A stretch of DNA of 64,000 bases, from NCBI GenBank assembly GCA_021325515.1, contig JAJPHC010000002.1, positions 87,107 to 151,106 of the forward strand, written 5' to 3'. Within the stretch, counting starts at the first letter, position 1. Each line of letters opens with the position of its first letter. Of this stretch, positions 16,816 through 24,063 are shown in pieces. Made by a program: the position numbers and the translations under genes. The notes beneath the pieces were generated by a model, which worked only from the letters and a program-made list of their open reading frames with translations, had not been told where the DNA came from and made no database searches. This DNA is from Acidobacteriota bacterium. GTDB lineage: Bacteria > Acidobacteriota > Thermoanaerobaculia > Gp7-AA8.

Positions 16816-17570
16816 ACGAACCCAAGATCCACGTCAAAGACTTCGACTTCTTCTACGGCGCATCGAAGGTGCTGCACGGCATCTCGATGGACATTCCTGA
16901 CCGGCAGGTGACCGCGCTGATCGGACCGTCGGGCTGCGGGAAGTCGACCTTCGTCCGTTCCATCAATCGGATGAACGACATCATCCCCGACGCCCGCGGC
17001 ACGGGGACGATTCTCATCGACGGAAAGAACGTGTATGGACGCGACACCGACGTCGTCGCGCTGCGCCGCCGCGTGGGGATGGTGTTCCAGAAGTCGAATC
17101 CGTTTCCGAAGTCGATCTTCGAGAACGTCGCGTACGGCCTCCGGATCAACGGCGGGGGGAGCAAGCGCGAAATGGCGGAGATCGTGGAGCGCTCGCTGCG
17201 CCGCGCCGCGTTGTGGGAAGAGGTGAAGGATCGCCTGCACAGCAGCGCCTTCGCGCTTTCGGGCGGACAGCAGCAGCGTCTCTGCATCGCGCGCGCACTC
17301 GCCGTCGATCCCGAGATTCTTCTGATGGATGAGCCGGCGTCGGCCCTCGATCCGATCGCGACCACGAAAATCGAAGAGCTGATTTACGAGCTGAAGAGCA
17401 ACTACACGATCGTCATCGTCACGCACAACATGCAGCAGGCGGCCCGCGTCTCGGACAAAACCGCGTTCTTCATGATGGGCAGGCTGGTCGAGCTCGGCGA
17501 CACGAAAACCATGTTCATGACGCCGAAGGAAAAGATGACCGAGGATTATGTGACGGGAAGATTTGGATAG
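16812..17570 (+). CDS. pstB: Phosphate ABC transporter ATP-binding protein PstB
   Basis: 252 residues, typical PstB length. Walker A GPSGCGKS is at about 38-45, the Q-loop [19 protein letters not shown] is characteristic of PstB, the signature is LSGGQQQR, Walker B is ILLMDEP, and the H-loop is IVTHNMQQA. It powers phosphate import through PstCA and, with PhoU, takes part in phosphate signalling to PhoR. The GTG start overlaps the pstA stop. An iterated inverted repeat separates its stop from phoU. Confidence 0.96.
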   Translation: MNEPKIHVKDFDFFYGASKVLHGISMDIPDRQVTALIGPSGCGKSTFVRSINRMNDIIPDARGTGTILIDGKNVYGRDTDVVALRRRVGMVFQKSNPFPKSIFENVAYGLRINGGGSKREMAEIVERSLRRAALWEEVKDRLHSSAFALSGGQQQRLCIARALAVDPEILLMDEPASALDPIATTKIEELIYELKSNYTIVIVTHNMQQAARVSDKTAFFMMGRLVELGDTKTMFMTPKEKMTEDYVTGRFG

Positions 17571-17659
17571 GACGTATGGGACCGATGGGACGGATGGGAC
17601 GGATGGGTGGACGTCTCCCATCCGTCCCATCCGTCCCATCCGTCCCATCCGTCCCATTG
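17571..17659. repeat. Iterated 9-nt unit with inverted arm (GGGACGGAT)n
   Basis: The left arm (17576-17607) repeats ATGGGACNG about 3.5 times. After a 9-nt spacer the right arm (17617-17657) repeats the complement CCCATCCGT about 4.5 times. The transcript could fold into a long, slippage-prone hairpin between pstB and phoU. The phoU ribosome-binding site (GGAG) lies immediately at its 3' foot. Related GGGACGGAT units occur at 27190-27352 and 31576-31712. Confidence 0.85.
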
Positions 17660-17667
17660 GAGTTTTT

Positions 17668-18327
17668 ATGCAACGACACTTCGACCGCGACATTGAAGAA
17701 ATCAAGCAGCTTCTGCTCCGCATGGGCGGGCTCGTCGAGCAGCAGATGATGGACTCCGTCCGTGCGCTGCTCGACCGCAACAGCGATCTTGCGCAGCTCG
17801 TCATCGAGCGCGACAGCGAGATCGATCAGATGGAGCTTTTGATCGATCAGAAGACGATCGAGCTGATGGCCGTCATGCAGCCTGCGGCGAGCGACCTCCG
17901 CTTCGTCGCCACGATCATGAAGATCACGCCGGAGCTGGAGCGCATCGCCGACCTTGCGCAGGACGTCTGCGAGCGCGCGATCGAGCTCAATCGCGAGCCG
18001 CAGCTCAAGCCGCTGTCGCAACTGCCGCTTCTCGCGGACAACGCGCAGAAGATGGTGCGCGAGTCGCTCGACTCGTTCGTGCGCGGCGATGTCGAGCTCG
18101 CGCGCAGCGTGATCCGCCACGACGACGTCGTCGATCAACTGACGGAAGACTCGTTCCGCTCGCTTCTCACCTACATGCTCGAGAACCCGCGTAACATCTC
18201 ATCGGCGATCCGCCTGACGTTCATCGGCAAGTACTTCGAGCGAATGGCCGACGGTGCGACGAACATCTGCGAGATGGTCGTCTATCTCGTCGAAGGAAAG
18301 ATGATCAAGCACACGCACATGCAATGA
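17668..18327 (+). CDS. phoU: Phosphate signalling regulator PhoU
   Basis: 219 residues of two tandem PhoU three-helix bundles. It starts MQRHFDRDIEEIKQLLLRMG and carries the acidic metal-binding motifs ELERIADLAQDVCERAIE and KYFERMADGATNICEMVVY. PhoU links PstB to PhoR and keeps the Pho response off when phosphate is plentiful. The ATG at 17668 has GGAG about 5 nt upstream. An in-frame extension into the repeat is rejected because it encodes only repeat-derived residues and would overlap pstB. The stop overlaps the phoB start (ATGA). Confidence 0.95.
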   Translation: MQRHFDRDIEEIKQLLLRMGGLVEQQMMDSVRALLDRNSDLAQLVIERDSEIDQMELLIDQKTIELMAVMQPAASDLRFVATIMKITPELERIADLAQDVCERAIELNREPQLKPLSQLPLLADNAQKMVRESLDSFVRGDVELARSVIRHDDVVDQLTEDSFRSLLTYMLENPRNISSAIRLTFIGKYFERMADGATNICEMVVYLVEGKMIKHTHMQ

Positions 18328-18995
18328 AACGCATCGCGCTGATCGAAGACGACCACGACATCGCCTTCACCGTGAAGCTCAATCTGGAGCGGGAAGGCTA
18401 TGCGGTGACTCACTATGGGCGGGGGCAGGACGGCCTGCTGGCCGTGCAGCGCGGCACGGCCGACTTCGTGGTGCTCGATCTCAATCTGCCCGATCTCGAT
18501 GGCCTGACGATCTGCCGGGAGTTGCGCCGCGATCCGCGCACGCAGGCGATTCCGATCCTGATGCTCACGGCGCGCGGCTCGGAGCGCGATCGCATCACCG
18601 GCCTCGAGCTCGGAGCCGATGACTACCTCTCGAAGCCCTTCAGCGTGCGCGAGCTCGTCGCGCGTGTGGCCGCGGTGTGGCGGCGCGCGCGCGGCGGCGC
18701 GGACGAAGCCGCGGTCTATGACGACGGCGAGCTGCGGATCGATGAGAAGGCGTTCCGCGTCTACCGCCACGGCCAGGAAGTGAAGCTGGCGAAGAAGGAG
18801 TTCGAGCTCTTGTCGCTCCTCGTGCGCAATCGCGGCTCGGTCGTTTCGCGCGACCGGATTCTGTCGGAGGTGTGGCACATGTCGGACGAGATCGAGACGA
18901 GGACGGTGGATGCGCACATCCGCAACCTCCGGAAGAAAATCGGCGCGGAGCGGATCTCGACGATCGTCGGCTTCGGATACCGCTACGATGTGTAG
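18324..18995 (+). CDS. phoB: Response regulator PhoB-like (OmpR family)
   Basis: 223 residues. The receiver domain is at 1-120, with acidic pocket Glu8-Asp9-Asp10, phosphoacceptor Asp52 (VVLDLNLPD) and Lys in YLSKPF near 105. The C-terminal OmpR/PhoB winged helix follows (KKEFELLSLLVRNRGSVVSR, RTVDAHIRNLRKKIG, FGYRYDV). Operon position between phoU and phoR identifies it as the phosphate regulator. It should bind the repeated CAT elements proposed upstream of pit, porin 2 and pstS2. It overlaps phoU by 4 nt. Confidence 0.93.
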   Translation: MKRIALIEDDHDIAFTVKLNLEREGYAVTHYGRGQDGLLAVQRGTADFVVLDLNLPDLDGLTICRELRRDPRTQAIPILMLTARGSERDRITGLELGADDYLSKPFSVRELVARVAAVWRRARGGADEAAVYDDGELRIDEKAFRVYRHGQEVKLAKKEFELLSLLVRNRGSVVSRDRILSEVWHMSDEIETRTVDAHIRNLRKKIGAERISTIVGFGYRYDV

Positions 18996-19058
18996 AAGAG
19001 GCGCCTTCGCCTGTTCTCCCTTGATTCGACAGGCGAGGGCGTCTGTCCTGCACCTGAC
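18996..19058. repeat. GACAGGC/GCCTGTC inverted repeat between phoB and phoR
   Basis: GGCGCCTTCGCCTGTTC and GACAGGCGAGGGCGTC face each other around a short loop, followed by CTGTCCTGCACCTGACATG. The same GACAGGCG...CGCCTGTCCTRCA pattern stands at 44888-44907, and the CCTGCAC end also occurs at 10513-10543. It may fine-tune phoR expression. Confidence 0.6.
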
Positions 19059-20222
19059 ATGCTGCCGATCGCGCTAACGCTCGTCATCGTGATCCTCGTG
19101 ATCGTGCTGACGCGCGTCTTTGCCTCGACGCGCGCCTCGCTCGAAGAGCGTGATCGCGCGTTCAATGTGCTGCGCGGCCGTTTCGAGCTGATCTCGAGGC
19201 AGCGCGACACGATCATCCGCATTCTCGAGGGGCTTGGTGAAGGCGTGATCGCCGTCGATCACGAGCGGAAGATCGTGCTTGCGAATCAGCGGTTCGCGGA
19301 GATGTTCGGCGTGAGCGGAGAGCTCGTCGGCCGGCCGCTCGCCGAGGTGACGCGGGTTGCGCCGCTCTTCTCGGCGTTCGATACGGCGCTGCGCGGCGCC
19401 GAGGCGGCGCAGCGGTTCGGAATCGCGCTGGGAGTGGCGGAACGCCGCGTCGAGATGCGCGCCTTCGCACTCCCCTCGGCGGACATCGCCGCGGTCGCGC
19501 TCTTCATCGACGTCACCCAGATCGAGAAGCTCGAAGAGATCCGGCGCAACTTCGTCTCCGACTTCTCTCACGAGGTGCGCACGCCTCTCACCGGCCTGCG
19601 TTCGGCCGTCGAGTCGTTCGAGCTCGCCGGCGAGCATATGACCGCCGATGAGGATCAGCAGTTGCGCCGCATCATGTCGCGGCAGCTTCGCAGAATCGAG
19701 CGGCTCGTCGATGATCTGTCGGAGCTGAGCCGCATCGAGTCAGGCGCGCTCCGCCTCGACATCACGCGCGTCGATCTCTTCGAGCTGATGCGCGATCTCG
19801 CGGAGGACTTTCACGATCGTGCCGCCGAGAAAGGGCTGCGATTTCAGATTGCCGGCCAGCGATGCGAAGTCGCCGGTGACAACGACCGCCTTCAGCAGGC
19901 GTTCTCCAATCTCATCGACAACGCGATCAAGTACGGCGGCGAGCAGAGCACGATCGACATCGAAGTGTGCGGCGATCCGGACAACGGTGTCGTCCGGATC
20001 ACGGACCATGGCGAAGGCATCTCGCCGGACGAGAAGGAACGAATCTTCCGGCGCTTCCACCGCATCGACAAGAGCCGTTCGCAGGAGATTGCCGGCACGG
20101 GCCTCGGGCTCGCCATCACGAAGCACCTCGTGCTGCTGCATCAGGGATCGATCGATGTGGAGAGCGAAGCCGGCAGGGGGACGACCTTCATCGTCAGGCT
20201 GCGCCGATGGATGTCGTCCTGA
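19059..20222 (+). CDS. phoR: Phosphate sensor histidine kinase PhoR
   Basis: 387 residues. One N-terminal membrane helix (LPIALTLVIVILVIVLTRVF) is followed by a PAS domain at about 50-145 (RILEGLGEGVIAVDHERKIV, NQRFAEMFG). HisKA follows with the phosphorylated histidine at about residue 171 (DFSHEVRTPLTGL), then the HATPase with NLIDNAIKYGG, DHGEGI and GTGLGLAI. This is the compact PhoR plan: no large periplasmic sensor, with signalling through PstB/PhoU. It is the last gene of the pst-pho operon, 63 nt after phoB. Confidence 0.93.
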   Translation: MLPIALTLVIVILVIVLTRVFASTRASLEERDRAFNVLRGRFELISRQRDTIIRILEGLGEGVIAVDHERKIVLANQRFAEMFGVSGELVGRPLAEVTRVAPLFSAFDTALRGAEAAQRFGIALGVAERRVEMRAFALPSADIAAVALFIDVTQIEKLEEIRRNFVSDFSHEVRTPLTGLRSAVESFELAGEHMTADEDQQLRRIMSRQLRRIERLVDDLSELSRIESGALRLDITRVDLFELMRDLAEDFHDRAAEKGLRFQIAGQRCEVAGDNDRLQQAFSNLIDNAIKYGGEQSTIDIEVCGDPDNGVVRITDHGEGISPDEKERIFRRFHRIDKSRSQEIAGTGLGLAITKHLVLLHQGSIDVESEAGRGTTFIVRLRRWMSS

Positions 20223-20256
20223 GCGGAGGATCTCCCGGAATCAGGAGATCCTCCGC
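20223..20256. terminator. Bidirectional hairpin between phoR and DUF4845 gene
   Basis: GCGGAGGATCTCC (20223-20235) and GGAGATCCTCCGC (20244-20256) form a perfect 13-bp stem with an 8-nt loop between convergent genes. The U-tract is absent, but position and strength fit a terminator for both operons. Confidence 0.7.
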
Positions 20257-20271
20257 GGTTCGGGATGGCGT

Positions 20272-20634
20272 CTAGAAGATCGGGTTTTCCGCGTGATGGT
20301 GGAAGTGCCAAACGTACTTATAGCCGGGGAAATCGACCGGCACGTCATATTCGACGTCCACCTTCATGCTGCTGTTGGTCCGTTCCAGTTTGATGTTGTC
20401 GGCTGTGATGGGAAGGCCGTTGTCCCGCGCCTTGCGGAGGATCGCGTCCGTGATCTGTTCATCGCGATGCTGGCCGGCGGCTTTGGATTCATCTTCGACC
20501 ACCTGCCGGATCTCGGCGGCCTTCACCTTGATCGGAATCAACTTGTAGGCAACGAAGAGACCGATCAGCAGAAAGATGAGACCGATCAGACATCCCAGTT
20601 GACCCTCACCGAGCTCGCGGCGGATTCGACGCAT
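20272..20634 (-). CDS. DUF4845-like single-span membrane protein
   Basis: 120 residues. A membrane helix at about 14-33 (LGCLIGLIFLLIGLFVAYKL) is followed by a small soluble domain with IPIKVKAAEIRQVVEDESK. This is the shape of DUF4845 proteins, which in many bacteria neighbour lepB; here lepB is 22 nt upstream in the same direction. Function is unknown, and co-occurrence suggests a secretion or envelope role. GGAGG stands 8 nt before the ATG. A His-rich segment (WHFHHH) lies near the C terminus. Confidence 0.6.
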   Translation of the reverse strand: MRRIRRELGEGQLGCLIGLIFLLIGLFVAYKLIPIKVKAAEIRQVVEDESKAAGQHRDEQITDAILRKARDNGLPITADNIKLERTNSSMKVDVEYDVPVDFPGYKYVWHFHHHAENPIF

Positions 20635-20656
20635 GTAACGACCTCCGCCGGGGATT

Positions 20657-21250
20657 TTACTCGATCGGATGGAAGACGCGCGTCACGCGCAGCGATTCGG
20701 TGAGCGCCGGACCCGCGGCGTGGCTCGTCGACGCGCTCGCTGCCGGTTGCGAGAGTCCGGAAGGGGAAGACCAGAGCACCATCCGGACGCGGCCGACGAT
20801 GAGATCCGCCGGCAGCGGCCCCCAGCTGCGGCTGTCGAAGGAGTTCGCGCGGTTGTCGCCCATCACGAAGTAGCAGTTCGCGGGGACGATCTGCGGTGCG
20901 ATGGAGCCGCTCGCGGCGGGGTCGTGCAGGTAGGTCTCCGCGAGCGCATGGGTACCGATCGTGACGCGTCCTTCGCGCGAGGCGACGAGGTCGCCGGCGG
21001 TGGCGATCACGCGCTTCACCATCAGCTCATCCGACGTCCGGGAACGAAAGACGATGACATCGCCGCGCGACGGCGGATCGTTGAAGAAGTGATACGGAGT
21101 GACGAGGATGTGATCGCCGATCTGCAGCGTCGGCTCCATCGAGGCCGAGGGAATCGAGTAGAGGCGGAAGAAGGAATGGCGGACGAGCAGCGCCAGCGCG
21201 ATGGCGATCGCCAGAGGCTGGAGGATGGTCCGCAGCATCGACTTCTTCAT
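20657..21250 (-). CDS. lepB: Signal peptidase I (first copy)
   Basis: 197 residues with one N-terminal membrane helix. The catalytic serine is Ser37 in SIPSASMEPTL and the catalytic lysine is Lys79 in LMVKRVIATAGD. The later box is CYFVMGDNRANSFDSR. It cleaves Sec/Tat signal peptides on the outer face of the inner membrane. The cytoplasmic frame is open far upstream. The ATG at 21250 is chosen because it gives the usual short N terminus, though no strong ribosome-binding site precedes it. The C-terminal Ala/Ser-rich tail (about 30 residues) is longer than usual. A second, divergent LepB is encoded at 27353-28021. Confidence 0.92.
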   Translation of the reverse strand: MKKSMLRTILQPLAIAIALALLVRHSFFRLYSIPSASMEPTLQIGDHILVTPYHFFNDPPSRGDVIVFRSRTSDELMVKRVIATAGDLVASREGRVTIGTHALAETYLHDPAASGSIAPQIVPANCYFVMGDNRANSFDSRSWGPLPADLIVGRVRMVLWSSPSGLSQPAASASTSHAAGPALTESLRVTRVFHPIE

Positions 21251-21310
21251 CAGCACGTTAAACGATACAGCCCGGATGAAAGTTCCGTCCACGGCTGTTC
21301 GATGGCAGCG

Positions 21311-21871
21311 ATGCCTCACGTGTTCCTTCTCTCGCCGGCCAGCCTGTCCGGCAAACGGGCGAAGCAGTTGACCTCGCCACGCGCGGACTTTTCTGCGGCG
21401 CGGCAGTATCGAAGCGAAGAGGGTGTGGCGATCGGCGAAGCCTTCGCGTTCATGAGCTCTCTCTATTTCCGCGGCAAGATCGCGTACGCGATGCACTTCG
21501 GCGGCGCCGCGAACACGTTCGTGATCACCTCCGGCTTCGGCCTCGTTTCTCCCGACTGGCGGATGACGCCGGAGAGGCTGAAGAGGATGCAGCGGATCGA
21601 CATCGATGTGAGGGCCCGCAGTTACGTGAAGCCGCTGCAGGAGACCGCGGCCGAGCTGCGCGCGCGCATCGCGGACGACGCGCACGTGGTTCTCCTCGGC
21701 AGCGTGGCAACTGGTAAATATATTGACGTGTTGCATCCGGTGTTCGGCGGCCGCCTGCACTTTCCAGCCCTCTTCGCCGGTCTCGGCGACATGTCGCGCG
21801 GCGGTCTGATGCTGCGCGCCGTAAGGGAAGAAAGCGAGCTCGAATACTCCCCGGTCCCCTCGTCATCCTGA
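21311..21871 (+). CDS. Conserved hypothetical protein, divergent from lepB
   Basis: 186 residues from MPHVFLLSPASLSGKRAKQL. An ATG three codons earlier (21302) is equally possible. No known domain is recognised. Visible features are a hydrophobic strand after the start, GEAFAFMSSLYFRGKIAYAMHFG, a region ITSGFGLVSPDWRMTPERL, and VVLLGSVATGKYIDVLHPVFG near residue 130. It looks like a soluble alpha/beta protein. Codon use and length support a real gene. It starts about 60 nt from the divergent lepB. The stop lies within the left arm of the long inverted repeat that follows. Confidence 0.6.
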   Translation: MPHVFLLSPASLSGKRAKQLTSPRADFSAARQYRSEEGVAIGEAFAFMSSLYFRGKIAYAMHFGGAANTFVITSGFGLVSPDWRMTPERLKRMQRIDIDVRARSYVKPLQETAAELRARIADDAHVVLLGSVATGKYIDVLHPVFGGRLHFPALFAGLGDMSRGGLMLRAVREESELEYSPVPSSS

Positions 21872-22074
21872 GCGAAGCGAAGGATCAACGAAGGCGCCGG
21901 CAGGATAAAGCAAGGAGTGGGATCCTGAAGCACGCGCAGCGCCGATACGATGAAGCCTGAAGCACACGCCCCGCGGATACGATGAAGCCTGAAGCACGCG
22001 CCCCGCGGGTAGGATAGACGCATGAAGCACGTGCCCCGCGGCGCCTTGGTTGATCCTTCGCTGCGCTCAGGATG
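21863..22074. repeat. Long inverted repeat enclosing four 32-nt tandem repeats
   Basis: The left arm (21863-21898) begins TCATCCTGAGCGAAGCGAAG and ends AAGGCGCC. The right arm (22040-22074) is its imperfect complement, ending in CGCTCAGGATGA. Between them CCTGAAGCACRCGCCCCGCG units start at 21924, 21956, 21988 and about 22020, a constant 32-nt period with conserved CGATACGATGAAG-type linkers. The CCTGAGCGNAGCGAAGGATC motif recurs at 30857-30920. The right arm contains the apparent start codon of the next gene. Confidence 0.85.
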
Positions 22075-23031
22075 ACCGGGGGATGGAGGACGCACCTGCC
22101 CGCTCGTAAGTTCACCATTCCGGACGACACCAACGAAGTCCTGGCGCGCTTCGGTGATCGCGAAGTCCGCCTCACGAATCTCCGGAAGATCTTCTGGAAA
22201 AATCTCGAGCTGACGAAGCGCGATCTTCTCCAGTACTACGCCGACATCTCCCCCTGGCTGCTCCCTCATATCGAAGGCCGCGCGATGGTCATGAAGCGCT
22301 ACCCGAACGGCGCGGAGGGCGACTTCTTCTACATGAAGCGCGCGCCGGAGCCGCGGCCGGAGTGGATCGACATCTGCGGCATTCCTCACGACAAAGACAT
22401 CGTCCGCTTTCCGATCGTGCAGGATCTTCCATCGCTCCTCTGGCTCATCAACCTCGGCTGCATCGATCTCAACCCCTGGTATGCGCGCTGCGATGACTGG
22501 GACCGTCCCGATTTTCTCCACTTCGATCTCGACCCCGGTCCCGGTGCGGATTTCGCGAAGGTGCGCAGCGTCGCGCTGCACGTGCGCGACATCCTCGCCG
22601 CCCTGAAGGCGCCGGCGTACGCCAAGACCACGGGCTCGAAAGGGATACACGTCTACGTGCCGATCGTGCGCGGACCACTGCAGAAGGACGTCTGGTCGCT
22701 GGCGAAGGCGATCGCGATCGAGCTCGAGTCGCGCCATCCGCAGCTCATCACCGCCGAGTATCGCAAGGTGAAGAGGCCCTACGGCCGAGTGCTCGTCGAC
22801 TACAACCAGAATGCGTGGGGCCGGACCCTTGCATCGATCTATTCCGTCCGCCCCACGCCGGTGGCCAGCGTCTCGGTGCCGGTGACGTGGGAAGAAGTGG
22901 AGGAGGGAGTGCGCATCGAAGACTTCCGCATCGACAACGCCGTCGCCCGCGTGCGCGAGCTCGGCGATCTCTGGAAGCCGGTGATCGCAGCGAAGAAGCG
23001 ATTCGATCTGCGAAAGGTGTTCGGAGGATAG
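22072..23031 (+). CDS. LigD-type DNA repair polymerase/primase
   Basis: 319 residues corresponding to the stand-alone polymerase domain of LigD (archaeo-eukaryotic primase fold). Key motifs are HFDLDPG near residues 157-163 (catalytic Asp pair), TTGSKGIHVYVP and RVLVDYNQNAWGRTLASIYS. It adds ribo- or deoxynucleotides during end joining. It is followed by a separate ATP-dependent ligase gene, so the LigD functions are split, as in some mycobacterial polymerase-ligase pairs. No Ku gene is in the window. The ATG at 22072 lies in a dispersed repeat arm with poor ribosome-binding context. A start a few codons later is possible. Confidence 0.88.
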   Translation: MTGGWRTHLPARKFTIPDDTNEVLARFGDREVRLTNLRKIFWKNLELTKRDLLQYYADISPWLLPHIEGRAMVMKRYPNGAEGDFFYMKRAPEPRPEWIDICGIPHDKDIVRFPIVQDLPSLLWLINLGCIDLNPWYARCDDWDRPDFLHFDLDPGPGADFAKVRSVALHVRDILAALKAPAYAKTTGSKGIHVYVPIVRGPLQKDVWSLAKAIAIELESRHPQLITAEYRKVKRPYGRVLVDYNQNAWGRTLASIYSVRPTPVASVSVPVTWEEVEEGVRIEDFRIDNAVARVRELGDLWKPVIAAKKRFDLRKVFGG

Positions 23032-23043
23032 GCGCAGCCTGAA

Positions 23044-24063
23044 ATGATCCAACCTCCCTATCCACCGATGGAAGCGAAGCGCGCCGATGCGATTCCTTCC
23101 GGCGATCGCTGGCAGTTCGAGCCGAAGTGGGACGGCTTCCGCGCCGTGATCTTTCGCGATGGTGCGGACGTTTACGTTCAATCGAAGGCGGGGCAGCCGC
23201 TGGCTCGTTACTTTCCGGAGATCGTGGAGGCGATCCGCTCGATTCGCGCAAAGCAGTTCGTGCTGGATGGCGAAGTCGTGATCCCGGCCGGAGGGCGGCT
23301 GTCGTTCGATGATCTTCTGCTGCGGATCCATCCCGCCGAGTCGCGCGTCAGGAAGCTCGCCACGGAGCATCCCGCGCACTATTTCGCCTTCGATCTCCTG
23401 CATTGGAAGCGCGATCTGACGAAGAAGCCGATCGAGGAGCGGCGCGCGAAGCTCGAAGAATTCTTCGCCGCGATGTCTAACGATCTGCTGCACCTGTCGC
23501 CGGCGACGACGGACCGCCGAGTCGCGCGCGACTGGTTCGAGCATTTCGGCGCGCTCGGCCTCGACGGCATCATGGCCAAGCGCCTCGGCGAGCCCTATCA
23601 CTCCGGCGATCGCGAGGGGATGGTCAAGGTCAAGCACATGAAGACGGCCGACTGCGTCGTCGGCGGCTTCCGCTATGGAGAAGGGACGAAGACAGCCGGC
23701 TCGCTCCTCCTCGGCCTTTACAACGAGGAGAAGAAGCTGGTGCACGTCGGGCACACCTCTTCGATCCGCGCCGCCGACCGGGCGGCCCTGACGAAAACGC
23801 TGGAGGCGATGCGCGGCGAGAATCCGTTCGAAGTGCGCATGCCCGGCGGTCCGTCGCGATGGTCCGGCCGCAGCGGAGAGTGGGTGCCGGTGCGCCCCGA
23901 GCTCGTCTGCGAAGTCGAGTTCGATTACTTCTCCCAGGGCCGCTTCCGCCACGGCTCGAAGTTCCTCCGCTGGCGTCCGGACAAGAAGCCGAAGCAGTGC
24001 ACGATGGATCAGGTCGTACAGGAAGGAACGGCGGGCGGCGGGACGCTGTTCAAGGTGCTGTGA
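23044..24063 (+). CDS. ATP-dependent DNA ligase (LigC/LigD ligase type)
   Basis: 339 residues. The adenylated lysine sits in motif I EPKWDGFR near residue 28. Further nucleotidyltransferase motifs are LDGEVVI, AFDLLHW, LDGIMAKR and MVKVKHMKTADCVV. A C-terminal OB fold follows (RPELVCEVEFDY). It seals nicks with ATP and is probably the partner of the polymerase 12 nt upstream. The size fits the short ligases of bacterial end-joining and base-excision repair. The stop overlaps the next GTG start (GTGA), so the VWA protein is co-translated. Confidence 0.9.
   Translation: MIQPPYPPMEAKRADAIPSGDRWQFEPKWDGFRAVIFRDGADVYVQSKAGQPLARYFPEIVEAIRSIRAKQFVLDGEVVIPAGGRLSFDDLLLRIHPAESRVRKLATEHPAHYFAFDLLHWKRDLTKKPIEERRAKLEEFFAAMSNDLLHLSPATTDRRVARDWFEHFGALGLDGIMAKRLGEPYHSGDREGMVKVKHMKTADCVVGGFRYGEGTKTAGSLLLGLYNEEKKLVHVGHTSSIRAADRAALTKTLEAMRGENPFEVRMPGGPSRWSGRSGEWVPVRPELVCEVEFDYFSQGRFRHGSKFLRWRPDKKPKQCTMDQVVQEGTAGGGTLFKVL

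Noticed and set aside
17563..17667. Longer PhoU with an N-terminal extension read from the repeat
   Set aside because: It would overlap pstB and encode Gly-Thr-Asp repeats. The ATG at 17668 has its own ribosome-binding site.
21924..22040. Short CRISPR array at the four 32-nt repeats
   Set aside because: The repeats are directly adjacent without spacers and vary between copies. They lie inside an inverted element.
21622..23952. A 776-codon minus-strand frame opposite the polymerase and ligase genes
   Set aside because: It lies antisense to clear LigD-type and ligase genes and crosses the 32-nt repeats. The residue composition is that of a shadow frame.
22072..24063. Full-length LigD broken by a frameshift
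   Set aside because: The polymerase ends in a normal stop and the ligase has its own start 12 nt later. The phosphoesterase domain is absent from both, so this is a true two-gene arrangement.
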